A DNA stretch of 64,000 nucleotides from Triticum aestivum (lineage: Eukaryota > Streptophyta > Magnoliopsida > Poales > Poaceae). The stretch is from positions 316,790,921-316,854,920 of the forward strand of contig NC_057802.1 in NCBI RefSeq assembly GCF_018294505.1. The letters are read 5' to 3'. This document shows, in pieces, positions 22,520 through 34,500 of this stretch (the stretch's first letter is position 1; every line of letters begins with the position of its first letter). The translations under genes were made by a program, and so were the position numbers. Under the pieces are notes generated by a model. It saw only the letters and a list, made by a program, of their open reading frames with translations. It did not search any database and was not told the origin of the DNA.

Positions 22520-23376
22520 TAATGAGGACACCTCTTCTACTGTTACACCCGCCGCGACGCCTACATCAGTTATTCCACTTGGTCCTATTACTAGAGCGCG
22601 AGCGAGACAAATTAATGGCCAGGTACTATCGCTCCATTGTACACATAATTTAACTGACGAGAATATGGCGATACGCTCATTTTCTGATTTAATTGTACTT
22701 AGGAATGAAGGGACTGAAGAATCATCCAGAGAAGAAAAATCAAGAGGAGCAACACCATCTGCATGCATGTGTTCCATCGAACCATCATTCATCTCACGTG
22801 CACGTCCACAAGGGCCAAAACTTGGCTTTCTCTTCATGGACCAAGATGAGCCACGTGGGCTCTTGGACTCTAGGCTGCAGCCGAGCCAGGTCATGCATCG
22901 TTTGATTGCAGCCGATCCAAGTACAAACCGACATGAAGCAGTCCAGATGGGACACCGAACCGACTCGGCCGCCCAATCGATCTTTAATAAATAGGTAGTC
23001 TAGGTTAGGGTTTAGACTTTGTTTTTATTGTATTGTCTAGCCATTGCTATAATTCGCATCTATGAGACGTGTAGGACTACCGCCTTGTCAGATCCACAGT
23101 GGAACCCTAACTTTTCATCTAGTTCGTGTACTCAATTTATCATCCGCAATTTCAGTTGCAATTCACCTTTGTTCTTGCTGGTTCTTCGGTTGCTTGCAGG
23201 AACTCGAACCTCGTTGTTCAGGTTGATCGTGCCTACGGCAAGGTTAATAACCATCGGAGATTGGTTTAGCGATTGTCGAGGCGTATCGTCGGGTACGGTA
23301 TAGCCGGATCGTCAAGGTCAAAATCCACCAAATCGATAGTTATCCCCACTCTCATCGAAAGATCGGGCCGCTGTCA
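22520..23376 (+). repeat. CRM element 5' LTR
   Basis: The LTR is 857 bp and ends CGCTGTCA. The terminal TG is changed to TA. It carries a copy of the integrase-tail coding sequence (as an open frame at 22665-22994) because that part of pol lies within the LTR. Confidence 0.88.
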
Positions 23377-23383
23377 CATCAAG

Positions 23384-23392
23384 TGGTATCAG
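23384..23392 (+). other. CRM primer-binding site
   Basis: TGGTATCAG matches the start of the complement of initiator tRNA-Met. It lies 7 bp after the LTR, as usual for Gypsy elements of this type. Confidence 0.75.
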
Positions 23393-24672
23393 TTTTCAGG
23401 TTCATCGATGAGAGATTTATAGTTTTCTTAGATTAGTTTATTTTTCTGTCCTATAAACCCACGAAAAGCCAAAAAAAATTAGATTAGTTTATCCATTACA
23501 CCTACCTTCTTAACCTTTAGCAATTTTTACATCTAGTATTTGCGTAGTTGAATTGTTGGTTGCATTCATCCTAGAATTAGTGCTGGTTTAGATTAGTTTT
23601 AAAAGAAACTCATCTACTAGATCGAACCTTGTTTTTGTCCACCATAGTTTCTGCCGCAAGTTACGTCCATATTCTAAAAAAAATATAGCGATCTATTGTT
23701 TCCAATTTCTGTTGAGTTCGGATCGCCTGTGTCTTCCTCTGCTACGGTACTTGTCAGGTTACAGCGACGCTCGGTCCATATACGCCTCGTGCTCCGCGAG
23801 CTACCAGACACTGTGTCTTCTGCCCCGCGCCGCTTCGCCAGAACCAACACTCTCCGCCAGCAGCCAACTACTCATGTGCATTAGTACTACTAGTCCTCGC
23901 TGATCTCAACACCAGCGCATAGCTAGCTCCCGTAACAGCTTGACTACTAGTCCTAGCTCATCTCAACACTAGCGCATAGCTAGCTCACGTAACACCTTGT
24001 CGAGTAACCTTGTATTTTCTTTTTCTCCCTTCTGACTTAATTTGTGTCCGTTACTTCTACTAGAACCCGGCCTGAGCAAAAAAAAAGAGCAAAAGAAAGA
24101 GAAACAGGAAAAAAAAGAAAAAAAATAGTTGCAAAGTTCTGGCCGGTTTGCATCTTTTGAACAATCTGTTTTGCTGTTCAGACTTCTACTCTGTTCATAT
24201 AACCGATAATTGCTGGACATTTTTCTACTCTTGGTTGCCATACACTGCGTTTATACCTCACTTATATCGAGCTATTTAGAGCTATCATATTTTCATCATT
24301 TTCCACTCGCTTGATTCAGTATCTGGGCTTAGATTGTTTTGTCTCTTACTAGTCGACTGCCAGCACTAGTTAGGAGTTTGAGCAATTATTCAACTTGCAT
24401 TACTTTTTGCTTAATTGTGCCACATATTGTGAGTTGAGGAAACCTTCACCAAGCTCCACTTCCTATATTGCACCTTGTTCGGTCACTTGGTAATCGCTAT
24501 ATCAATCTTTTGATCACTTTTGACATCGCCAATGGCCGACAACCACTGCAACACGGTAAGAACTTGTAAGAGCTTGGTAATTGCTCGAGAGTTGAGAAAA
24601 AATTTCCACCGCCTCACTGTAGTTACTGTAGGAGCCATATACTTGTGATTTTGTTCTTGTTCCGTCCTAACC
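23393..24672 (+). other. CRM untranslated leader
   Basis: This 1.28-kb stretch between primer site and gag has no gene that I recognise. It contains an A/G-rich tract at about 24075-24127. Confidence 0.7.
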
Positions 24673-26937
24673 ATGGCAGGTGACGAAGACAACATGAAAG
24701 CCACGATGGCACGCCTTGAGAAGGATGTGCATGCATACACCGAGCGATTCACATCGTTCGAGGGCGCACTTGATAAGCGTCTCAAGTCGATCGAGGATAG
24801 CAATGAGACGTTCACTCAAACACTTGCATCTATTATGAAACGTCTTGATGCCCAGGATGCCCGTCTCAGTGCCGCCTCCACTGCCGCTCCGCGTCTTCCA
24901 GCCACCAGCACAGGTCTACAACGAGCTTGTCGGGTGCCCCCAGGAGACCCGAGGCACCCTCTTTCATACACCGATGACGTCGACCAGCCCCGTCCTCGCA
25001 ACGCCAACTCGATGGCCGGCGACATCCAAGATGACAACTATGATGGTGATTCCGAGGATCCTGATGCAGTTAATGATAACAATGATCGTGATCATCATCG
25101 ACTACGCAATAATCAACAAGGTATGGGACGACACCAGCGTCCTCAGGTACGTGGCCATGACGATTCTTTGGGTAGAATTAAATTTGCCATGCCTCCTTTT
25201 GATGGGAAATATGATCCAGATGTTTATCTTGACTGGGAATTACTAGTTGATCAAAAATTTGCTTGCCACGATTTTCCTGATGATAAAAGAGTTAGGGCTG
25301 CAACTAGTGAGTTTAGTGATTTTGCTTCTGTTTGGTGGAGAGAACATTGTCGTAAACATCCTAATAATATTCCTGCCACTTGGGAAGCTTTGAAATTAGT
25401 AATGCGTCACTGTTTTGTTCCTGGATATTATGAACGTGACTTGCTAAATAAACTACAATGCTTGAACCAAGGATCTAAATCCGTGGAAGACTATTATCAA
25501 GAATTGCAAATGGGCATGTTACGTTGTGGTTTAGTTGAGACCGAGGAAGCCTCTATGGCTAGGTTCTTGGGTGGATTGAATAGAGAAATTTATTACATAC
25601 TTGCTTATAAGGATTATCATTCAATGACCCATTTATTCCATCTTGCTATACATGTTGAACATGAAGTGCAGGGTCGTTCGAGAATGCGTCCTAATTTTTC
25701 TGCAGGTCGTACTTCCACATGGGCGCCGCGCACCCCAGCTGCCCCGTCCACTCGCACCTCTACAACAGCACCTGCAACCTCTCGACCGGGGCCTTCTTCA
25801 TCAACTTCAGCATCACACACTTCGGCACCACAGAAAAGTACTACACAAATTCCAACAAAAAGTTCGACATCATCGTCCGCTTCCTCCAAAAGAACAAAGG
25901 ATATCCAGTGCCACACTTGTAAGGGATTTGGCCATGTCATGAAGGAGTGTCCTAATAAGCGTGTATTGATCATTCGTGAAGACGGCGAGTACGACTCCGC
26001 TAGTGATTTTGATGAAGACACATATGCCTTGCTTGCTGCACATGATGATGACACAAGACCGGAGCAAGAGGAAGAACATGTGACCGCTGATGACGCCGAT
26101 AAGTACATGAGTCTTATATCAGATCGTGTACTTAGTGCTCAGATTGTCAAAGCAAAGAAGGATCAACGTCACAACCTCTTCCACATCAAAGGAGTCGTCA
26201 AGGAGCGTTCCGTTCGCATAATCATTGATGGAGGGAGTTGTAACAATTTAGCAAGCATTGACATGGTGGAGAAGCTCTCCCTACCTTCCCAACAACATCC
26301 ACAACCGTACTACATTCAATGGTTTAATGATGGTGGAAAGGTAAAGGTAACACGCATGGTGAGAGTTCCTTTTTCTTTAGGTTCATACCATGACACTATT
26401 GATTGCGATATTGTGCCTATGCAAGCTTGTTCTATATTACTAGGAAGGCCATGGCAATATGATAAACAATGTTTACATGATGGTAGAACTAATCAGTACA
26501 TTCTCACACATAAAGGAAAGAAAATCATTCTACACCCTATGTCTTTTGAGCAAATTTTAAAAGATGATCTTGCTAGGGCTAGTAGAAACACAAATATGTT
26601 AGAACAATTTAATAAGATGCACAAATCTGATCCTAGCACATCTAAAGAAATTAAATTGAAAGGTGCTTCTTTCTTAGCTACACGTGCTGAAATTTTTGAG
26701 TTAGATGCTCATACTGATGAATGTTATGCTCTTATTTGCAAAGAAGTTTTGTTTTCATTTGAGGATATGCCTTCTTCTTTGCCTCCTATTGTCGCTAACC
26801 TTTTGCAGGAGTATCATGATGTTTTCCCAAAGGAAGTACCACCGGGGCTGCCACCTATGAGAGGAATTGAACATCAAATTGACTTGATACCTGGCGCCTC
26901 ATTACCCAACCGTGCGCCGTACCGGACTAATCCATAG
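24673..26937 (+). pseudogene. CRM gag and protease (open 754-codon frame)
   Basis: The start ATG 24673 lies in a good plant context (ACCATGGC). Residues about 15-65 look coiled-coil forming. Residues about 165-330 contain the retrotransposon Gag core (PPFDGKYDPDVYLDWE, VWWREH, LLNKLQCLNQG). A Ser/Thr/Pro-rich linker follows, then a CCHC zinc knuckle near residue 413 (CHTCKGFGHVMKEC). An aspartic-protease-like region lies near residue 516; its motif reads IIDGGSCNNL where D-S/T-G is usual, so D-G-G may be weak or inactive. The frame stops at TAG 26935-26937 just before RT, while the next coding section lies in the same frame. This looks like a point-mutation stop, not a family feature. Gag makes the particle; protease matures it. 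Confidence 0.85.
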
Positions 26938-28135
26938 GAGACTAAGGAGATTCAGCGACAAGTTCAAGAACTACTTGAAAAAGTTTACATTCGTGAATCC
27001 CTTAGTCCACGTGCTGTACCAATTTTACTTGTTCCTAAAAAAGACGGTACTTCGCGTATGTGTGTTGATTGTAGAGCCATCAATAATATTAAAATTTGAT
27101 ATCATCATCCTATTCCTAGATTAGATGACATGCTTGATGAACTCAGTGGCTCAGTTGTGTTTTCTAAAGTGGACTTGCGTAGTGGCTACCATCAAATTCG
27201 TATGAAACTAGGTGATGAATGGAAAACTGCTTTCAAAACTAAATTTGGTTTATATGAGTGGTTAGTTATGCCTTTTGGATTGACTAATGCACCTAGTACT
27301 TTCATGAGACTAATGAATGAAGTTTTGCGAGCTTTCATTGGACGAATTGTGGTAGTATATTTCGATGATATTTTGATTTATAGCAAGTCACTAGAGGAAC
27401 ACTTAGACCATTTGCGTGTTGTTTTTTCTGCTCTGCGTGATGCACGTTTATTTGGTAATATCAAGAAGTGCACTTTTTGCACGGATCGAGTCGTTTTTCT
27501 TGGCTATGTTGTGACAACGCAAGGAATTGAAGTTGATAAAGCCAAGGTTGAAGCGATCCAGAGTTGGCCGACCCCTAACTCGGTCACACATGTACGAAGT
27601 TTTCTCGGACTTGCTGGGTTCTACCGGCTGTTCGTGAAGGATTTTAGTACCATCGCAGCGCCGCTCAACGAGCTCACAAAGAAAATGTGCCATTTGTTTG
27701 GAGCGACGCACAAGAGGAAGCCTTCACTATTCTTAAAGATAAGCTTACACACGCCCCTTTGCTGCAATTACCTGATATTAATAAGATGTTTGAATTAGAA
27801 TGTGATGCTAGCGGCATTGGTTTAGGCGGTGTTTTATTGCAAGAAGGCAAACCAGTAGCATATTTTAGTGAAAAACTCAGTGGGCCTAGTTTGAATTATT
27901 CAACATATGATAAAGAACTTTATGCACTAGTTCGGACTTTGGAGACATGGCAACATTATTTATGGCCTAAGGAGTTTGTCATATATTCTGATCATGAATC
28001 ACTCAAGCATATTAGAAGTCAAAGCAAATTGAATCGTAGGCATGCAAAATGGGTTGAATTTATTGAATCTTTTCCTTATGTTATTAAGCACAAGAAAGGG
28101 AAGGAAAATGTTATTGCCGATGCATTGTCTAGACG
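26938..28135 (+). pseudogene. CRM reverse transcriptase and RNase H
   Basis: RT begins right after the stop at 26937 (LVPKKDGTSRMCVDC) and is cut again by TGA 27097-27099. The longest open piece is 27130-27798, with [27 protein letters not shown] and catalytic FDDILIYS. A frameshift near 27690 moves to the frame of 27687-28844. There RNase H has [13 protein letters not shown] and later [10 protein letters not shown] near 28110-28135. All catalytic motifs that I checked are present, so loss of function comes from stops and the shift. Confidence 0.88.
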
Positions 28136-29883
28136 CTATACCATGTTATCACAACTTGACTTCAAAAATTTTGGACTTGAAACTATAAAAGAGCAATACG
28201 CTAATGATGCCAATTTTAAAGATATATTGCTCAATTGCAGAGAGGGTAGAACTTGGAACAAGTTCGTCGTTAATGACAGATTTGTTTTTCGTGCTAATAA
28301 GCTATGCATCCCAGATAGCTCTGTTCGTCTTTTGTTGTTACAGGAGGCGCATGGAGGGCTTATGGGACATTTAGGTGTCAAGAAGACAGAAGACATCCTT
28401 GCTGGTCATTTCTTCTGGCCAAAGATGAGAAGGGATGTGGAGAGATATGTTGCACGCTGCACGACATGCCAAAAAGCTAAGTCACGATTAAACCCACATG
28501 GTTTATATATGCCTCTTCCTGTTCCTAGCACTCCTTGGGAAGATATATCTATGGACTTTGTATTAGGACTGCCTAGAACACGACGGGAGAGGGATAGTAT
28601 ATTTGTTGTTGTCGATAGATTCTCTAAGATGGCACATTTTATACCTTGTCATAAAAGTGACGATGCTCCTCACATTGCTGATTTGTTCTTTAAAGAAGTA
28701 GTTCGTTTACATAGGGTGCCAAATACAATTGTTTCTGATCATGACACAAAATTTCTTAGCCACTTCTGGAGGGTGTTGTGGACAAAATTGGTGACTAAGC
28801 TTTTATTTAGTACTACATGTCATCCTAACAGATGGTCAAACTGAAGTGGTTAATCGAACATTGTCTACTATGCTCAGGGCTATTTTGAAAAAGAACTTAA
28901 AAATGTGGGAAGAATGTTTACCTCATGTAGAGTTTACTTATAATCGTTCAGTTCATTCTACCACAAAGTTATGCCCTTTTGAGATTGTTTATGGATTTAT
29001 ACCTGGTGCGCCTATTGATTTATTACCTATTCCATCTTCGAAGAAGGTAAACCTTGATGCTAAAGAACGTGTTGAGCTAGTATTGAAAATGCATGAGATG
29101 ACTAAGAAAAATATTGAACGCATGAATGCCAAGTATAAACTTGCTGGTAGTCAGGGTAGGAAAAGTATTGTGTTTGAACCAGGTGAGTTAGTATGGTTAC
29201 ATTTGCGAAAAGACCGCTTCCCTGATTTACGGAAGTCAAAATTACTGCCTCGTGCGGATGGACCTTTTAAAGTGCTTGAAAAAATTAACGAGAATGCATG
29301 TAAGCTTGATTTGCCTGCAGAATTTCGGGTTAGTCCCACATTTAACGTTGCAGATTTAAAGCCTTATTTGGGTGAGGACGATGACGACTTCAATTCAAGA
29401 AGGGGGGATGATGAGGACACCTCTTCTACTGTTACACCCGCCGTGACTCCTACACCAGTTATTCCACTTGGTCCTACTACTAGAGCGCGAGCGAGGCAAA
29501 TTAATGGCCAGGTACTATCGCTCCTTTGTACACATAATTTAACTGACGAGAATATGGCGATATGCTCATTTTCTAATTTAATTGTACTTAGGAATAAAGG
29601 GACTGAAGAATCATCCACAGAAGAAAAATCAAGAGGAGCAACACCATCTGCATGCATGTGTTCCATCGAACCATCATTCATCTCACGTGCACGTGCACAA
29701 GGGCCAAAACTTGGCATTCTCTTCATGGACCAAGATGAGCCACGTGGGCTCTTGGACTCTAGGCTGCAGCAGAGCCAGGCCATGCATCGTTTGGTTGCAG
29801 CCGATCCAAGTACAAACCGACATGAAGCAATCCAAATGGGACACCGAACCGGCTCGGCCGCCCAATCGATCTTTAATAAATAG
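28136..29883 (+). pseudogene. CRM integrase with CR-type tail reaching into the 3' LTR
   Basis: The HHCC domain (HLGVKK ... CTTCQKAKS) lies at about 28350-28485. The core has DFVLGLP and VSDHDTKF; a frameshift near 28825 precedes the third catalytic residue. The frame from 28846 runs to stop 29881-29883. It includes the C-terminal domain and, from 29409, about 158 codons encoded inside the 3' LTR. Near 29465-29535 it reads GPTTRARARQINGQVLSLL, which matches the CR motif that in CRM elements is held to direct integration to centromeric chromatin. That role is family knowledge, not shown here. Confidence 0.85.
29397..29408 (+). other. CRM polypurine tract
   Basis: AAGAAGGGGGGA directly precedes the 3' LTR. 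It overlaps the coding frame of integrase. Confidence 0.75.
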
Positions 29884-30265
29884 GTAGTCTAGGTTAGGGT
29901 TTAGACTACGGTTTTATTGTATTGTCTAGCCATCGCTACAATTCGCATCTACGAGCCGTGTAGGACTACCGCCTTGTCAGGTCCATAATGGAACCCCAAC
30001 TTTTCATCTAGTTCGTGTACTCAATTTATCATCCGCAATTTTAGTTGCAATTCACCTTTATTCTTGCTGGTTCTTCGGTTGCTTGCAGGAACTCGAACCT
30101 TGTTGTTCAGGTTGATCATGCCTACGGCAAGGTCAATAACCATCGGAGATTGGTTTAGCGATTATCGAGGCGTATCATCGGGTACGGTATAGCCGGATCG
30201 TCAAGGTCAAAATCCACCAAATCGATAGTTATCCGCACTCTCATCGAAAGATCGGGCCGCCGTCA
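29409..30265 (+). repeat. CRM element 3' LTR
   Basis: The LTR is 857 bp, TGATGAGGACA to GCCGTCA. By eye it differs from the 5' LTR at roughly 3-5% of positions over the first ~300 bp. It ends inside Angela leader sequence that continues ACTCTTTGTG. Confidence 0.9.
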
Positions 30266-30309
30266 ACTCTTTGTGTTCTACTCGTGCATATAACATCTAC
30301 GCATAGACC

Positions 30310-30323
30310 TGGCTCGGATGCCA
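30310..30323 (-). other. Primer-binding site of Angela copy 1
   Basis: On the minus strand TGGCATCCGAGCCA is close to the complement of initiator tRNA-Met (TGGTATCAGAGC...). It lies one base from the 5' LTR, setting the orientation. Confidence 0.8.
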
Positions 30324-30324
30324 C

Positions 30325-32040
30325 TGTTGGGGAACGTAGCAAAAAATTTGCCTACGATCACGCAAGATCTATCTAGGAGAAGCATAGCAACGAGCGGGGA
30401 GAGTGTGTCCACGTACCCTCGTAGACCGAAAGCGGAAGCGTTTAGTAACACGGTTGATGTAGTCGAACGTCTTCGCGATCCAACCGATCCAAGTACCGAA
30501 CACACGGCACCTCCGCGATCTGCACACGTTCAGCTTGGTGACGTCCCTCGAACTCTTGATCTAGTTGAGGCCGAGGGAGAGTTTCTTCAGCACGACGGCG
30601 TGGTGACGGTGATGATGAAGTTACCGACGCAGGGCTTCGCCTAAGCACTACTACAATATGACTGAGGTGGAAAACTGTGGAGGGGGGCACCACACACGGC
30701 TAAAGATCAACTTGTGTGTCTATGGGGTGCCCCCTCCCCCGTATATAAACGAGGGGAGGAGGAGGCCGGACGGCCCTAAGGGGCGCGCCCAAGGGGGGGA
30801 ATCCTACTCCAAGTAGGAATCGCCCCCCTTTCCTAGTCCAAGTAGGAGAAGAAGGAAGGAGAGGGAGAGGGAGAGGGAAAGAGGGGCCGTGCCTCCTCCC
30901 CTAGTCCTATTCGGAATCCCCTTGGGGGGCGCCACCTCCTGGCTGCTGCCCTCTCTCTCCCCTATGGCCCACTAAGGCCCATTACTTCCCCGGGGTGTTC
31001 CGGTAACCCCTCCGGCACTCCAGCTTTATCACAAACTATCTGGAACACTTCCGATGTCCGAATAACATGGTCCAATATATCAATATTTATGTCTCGACCA
31101 TTTTGAGACTCCTCATCATGTCTGTGATCTCATCCGGGACTCCGAACAACCTTTGGTACATCAAATCACATAACTCATAATACAAATCGTCATCGAATGT
31201 TAAGCGTGCGGACCCTACGGGTTCGAGAACTATGTAGACATGACCGAGACACATCTGCGGTCAATAACCAATAGCGGAACCTGGATGCTCATATTGGCTC
31301 CTACATATTCTACAAAGATCTTTATCGGTCAAACCGCATAACAACATACGTTATTCCCTTTGTCATCAGTATGTTACTTGCCCGAGATTCGATCGTAGGT
31401 ATCATCATACCTAGTTCAATCTCATTACCGGCAAGTCTCTTTACCCGTTCCGTAATGCATCATCCCGCAACTAACTCATTAGTCACATTGCTTGCAAGGC
31501 TTATAGTGATGTGCATTACCGAGAGGGCCCAGAGATACCTCTCCGACAATCGGAGTGACAAATCCTAATCTCGATCTATGCCAACTCAACAAACACCATC
31601 AGAGACACCTGTAGAGCATCTTTATAATCACCCAGTTACATTGTGACGTTCGATAGCACACTAAGTGTTCCTCCGGTATTCGGGAGTTGCATAATCAAAT
31701 AGTCATAGGAACATGTATAAGTCATGAAGAAAGCAATAGTAATAAACTAAACGATCATAGTGCTAAGCTAACGGATGGGTCTTGTCCATCACAACATTCT
31801 CTAATGATGTGATCCAGTTCATCAAATGACAACACATGTCTATGGCTAGGAAACTTAACCATCTTTGATTAACGAGCTAGTCTAGTAGAGGCATACTAGG
31901 GACACTCTGTTTGTCTATGTATTCACACATGTACTAAGTTTCCGGTTAATACAATTTTAGCATGAATAATAAACATTTATCATGATATAAGGAAATATAA
32001 ATAACAACTTTATTATTGCCTCTAGGGCATATTTCCTTCA
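30325..32040 (-). repeat. Angela copy 1, 5' LTR
   Basis: The LTR is 1,716 bp. A TATA motif is at 30742-30749, and three GAGAGG units lie at 30859-30876. The sequence is very close to the 3' LTR. Confidence 0.93.
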
Positions 32041-32045
32041 ATTCC
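32041..32045. repeat. TSD of Angela copy 1, right (ATTCC)
   Basis: ATTCC matches 15609-15613. Element C resumes directly after it (GAGATATATTGCC), as in the uninterrupted relative at 54100. Confidence 0.95.
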
Positions 32046-32296
32046 GAGATATATTGCCATGCAACTTCCACCATTCCATTTATTATGACATGTACCATCG
32101 TTGCCATATTGCTTTGCATGATCATGTAGTTGGCATAGTATTTGTGGCAAAGCCACCATTCATATTTTTTATACATGTCAATCTTGATCATTGCACATCC
32201 CAGTACACCGCTGTATGCATTCATATAGAGTCATATCTTGTTCTAGTATCGAGCTGTAATTCTTGAGTTGTAAGTAAATAAAAGTGTGATGATCAT
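32046..32296 (+). other. Element C internal piece, non-coding
   Basis: This matches 54100-54360 of element G. No gene is visible. Confidence 0.8.
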
Positions 32297-33862
32297 TGAT
32301 GTCTACTATGCAACTTTATTCTTGTAGACACGTGTTGGGCCTCCAAGCGCAGAGTTTTGTAGGACAGTAGCAATTTTCCCTCAAGTGGATGACCTAAGGT
32401 TTATCAATCCGTGGGAGGTGTAGGATGAAGATGGTCTCTCTCAAACGACCCTGCAATCAAATACAAGAAATCTCTTGTGTCCCCAACACACCCAATACAA
32501 TGGCAACTTGTATAGGTGCACTAGTTCGGCGAAGAGATGGTGATCCAAGTGTAATATGGATGGTAGAAATATATTTTTATAATCTGAATAAATAAAAACA
32601 GCAAGGTAGCAAATAGTAAACATGCACAAAAAAGGGTATTGCAATGCTTGAAATGAGGCCTAGGGTCCATACTTTCGCTAGTGCAATATCCCAACAATGC
32701 TAATATAATTGGATCATATAACCGTCCCTCAACATGCATAGAAGAATCACTCCAAAGTTCCTATCTAGCGGGGAACATATGAACAAATCATTTGTAGGGT
32801 ATGAAACCACCTCGAAGTTATTCTTTCCGATCGATCTATCCAAGAGTTCGTACTAAAATAACACCAAATAATTTCAGATTCATAATACTCAATCCAACAC
32901 AAAGAACTTCAAAGAGTGCCCCAAGATTTCTACCAGAGAAACAAAAGACGAGAACGTGCATCAACCCCTACGCGTAGATTACCCCAATGCCACCGCGGGA
33001 ATCCGCAAGTTGAGTAACAAAACACATATCAACTGAATCAATATGATACCCCATTGTCACCACGAGTATTCATATGCAAGATATATATCAAGTGCTCTCA
33101 AATCCATAAAAGTGTTAAATCCGATAACAACGAAATCTCAAAGGGAAAACTCAATTCATCACAACAAGATAGAGAGGGGAAAACACCATATGATCCGACT
33201 ATATTAACAAAGCCCATGATACATCAAGATCGTGACATCTCAAGAACACGAGAGAGAGAGAGAGAGATTAAACACATAGCTACTAGTACAAACCCTCAGC
33301 CCCGAGGGTGGACTACTCCCTCCTCAACGTGGTGGCCGATGGGATGATGAAGATGGCCACCGGTGATGATTTCCCACTCCGGCAGAGTGCCGGAACGGGG
33401 TCTAGATTGGTTTCTCGTGGCTACAGAGCCTTGCGGCGGCGGAACTTCTGATCTAGGTTAACCCCGAGGGTTTTCAGAATATTTGTGAATTTATAGGGTA
33501 AAGAGGGGGTGCGGGAGGCCACCGAGGTGGGCACGACCCACCCGAGCGCGCCTGGGACCCCAGGCACGCCCTGGTGGGTTGTGCCCCCCTCAGGGCACCC
33601 CCTAGGTGCTGCTTTGGCCCATTGGTGGTCTTTTGGTCCATAAAAATCCACAAAAAATTTCACGGTGTTTGGACTCCGTTTGATATTGATTTCCTGCGAT
33701 GTAAAAAACAAGCAAAAACAACAACTGGCATTGGGCACTGGGTCAATAGGTTAGTCCCAAAAAATGATATAAAGTTGCTATAAAATGATTGTAAAACATC
33801 CGAGAATGATAATATAACAGCATGAATACTTCACAAATTATAGATACGTTGGAGACGTATCA
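32297..33862 (-). repeat. Solo LTR D (Gypsy type, minus strand)
   Basis: A single 1,566-bp LTR (TGATGTCTAC to GACGTATCA on the + strand) has imperfect TSDs ATCAT (32292-32296) and GTCAT (33863-33867) and no internal region. It probably arose by recombination between two LTRs. Read in sense, its first ~400 bp resemble the LTRs of A and B, while the rest resembles element E. A (GA)n run lies at 33250-33266. Confidence 0.88.
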
Positions 33863-33867
33863 GTCAT

Positions 33868-34495
33868 CATTATTAGAGCATTGTCCCATGTGAGGAAAGG
33901 ATGATGGAAGCTATGATTCCCTCACAAGTTGGGATGAGTATCCAGACTTTATAAAAAATACAAGAGGCCAAAGAAGCCCAAATAAAAAAATTAGGCCAAA
34001 GAAGCCCAAAAAAAACATGAGAGAAGGGACAATGTTACTATCCTTTTTCTACACTCGTGCTTCAAAGTAGCAACATGATCTTCATGATACAGAGTCTCCT
34101 ACTTTTTCACTATACTAGTGGGTATTTTTTATTATAGAACTTGGCTTGTATATTCCAATCACGGGCTTCCTCAGATTTCCCTAGGTCTTCGTGAGCAAGC
34201 AAGTTGGATGCACACCCACTTAGTTTATTTTTGAGCTTTCATACACTTATAGCTCTAGTGCATCCATTGCATGGCGATCCCTACTCACTTGCATCGATAT
34301 CAATTGATGGGCATCATCATAGCCCATTAATTTGCCTAGTTGATGTGAGACTTTCTCCTTTTTGTCTTCTCCACAACCACCATATTCGATTCCACTTATA
34401 GTGCTATATCCATGGCTCACGCTCATGTATTGCGTGGAAGTTGAAAAAGCTTGAGAACACTAAAAGTATGAAACAATTGCTTGGCTTCTCATCGC
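33868..34495 (+). other. Element C internal piece, non-coding
   Basis: This continues C and matches 54365-54955 of element G. No gene is visible. Confidence 0.78.
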
Positions 34496-34500
34496 GCTTG

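Larger units (their letters stand above)
22520..30265 (+). mobile_element. CRM-clade centromeric-type Gypsy element (Cereba/Quinta-like)
   Basis: Two LTRs of equal length (857 bp; 22520-23376 and 29409-30265) flank a 6.0-kb internal region. It has a tRNA-iMet-type primer site, one gag-pol reading unit in Gypsy order and a purine-rich tract. The CRM assignment rests on LTRs starting T[G/A]ATGAGGACA, pol running on into the 3' LTR, and an ARARQINGQVLSLL tail resembling the CR motif of centromeric retrotransposons. Two stops and two frameshifts break pol. The flanks share CAACT, but the TSD is not clean. It inserted in the leader of Angela copy 1. Confidence 0.85.
15614..32040 (-). mobile_element. 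Angela/BARE/WIS-type Ty1-copia element, copy 1, with nested CRM element
   Basis: LTRs lie at 15614-17345 and 30325-32040, read on the minus strand (TGAAGGAAATATGCC... to ...CGTTCCCCAACA). The internal region has gag, protease, integrase, RT and RNase H in Copia order from 21347 down to 17379. A long leader is interrupted by the CRM element. The primer site next to the right LTR fixes orientation. Frames change at least five times, so the copy is dead for self-coding. TSD ATTCC is perfect. Confidence 0.95.

Noticed and set aside
22665..22994. Separate 109-codon gene in the CRM 5' LTR
   Set aside because: It is the LTR-encoded tail of integrase, duplicated with the LTR. It has no own promoter or start evidence.
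33240..33270. (GA)n run as a regulatory GAGA element
   Set aside because: The matching (CT)n lies in both LTRs of element E and in D at the same place. It is a family microsatellite with no further support.
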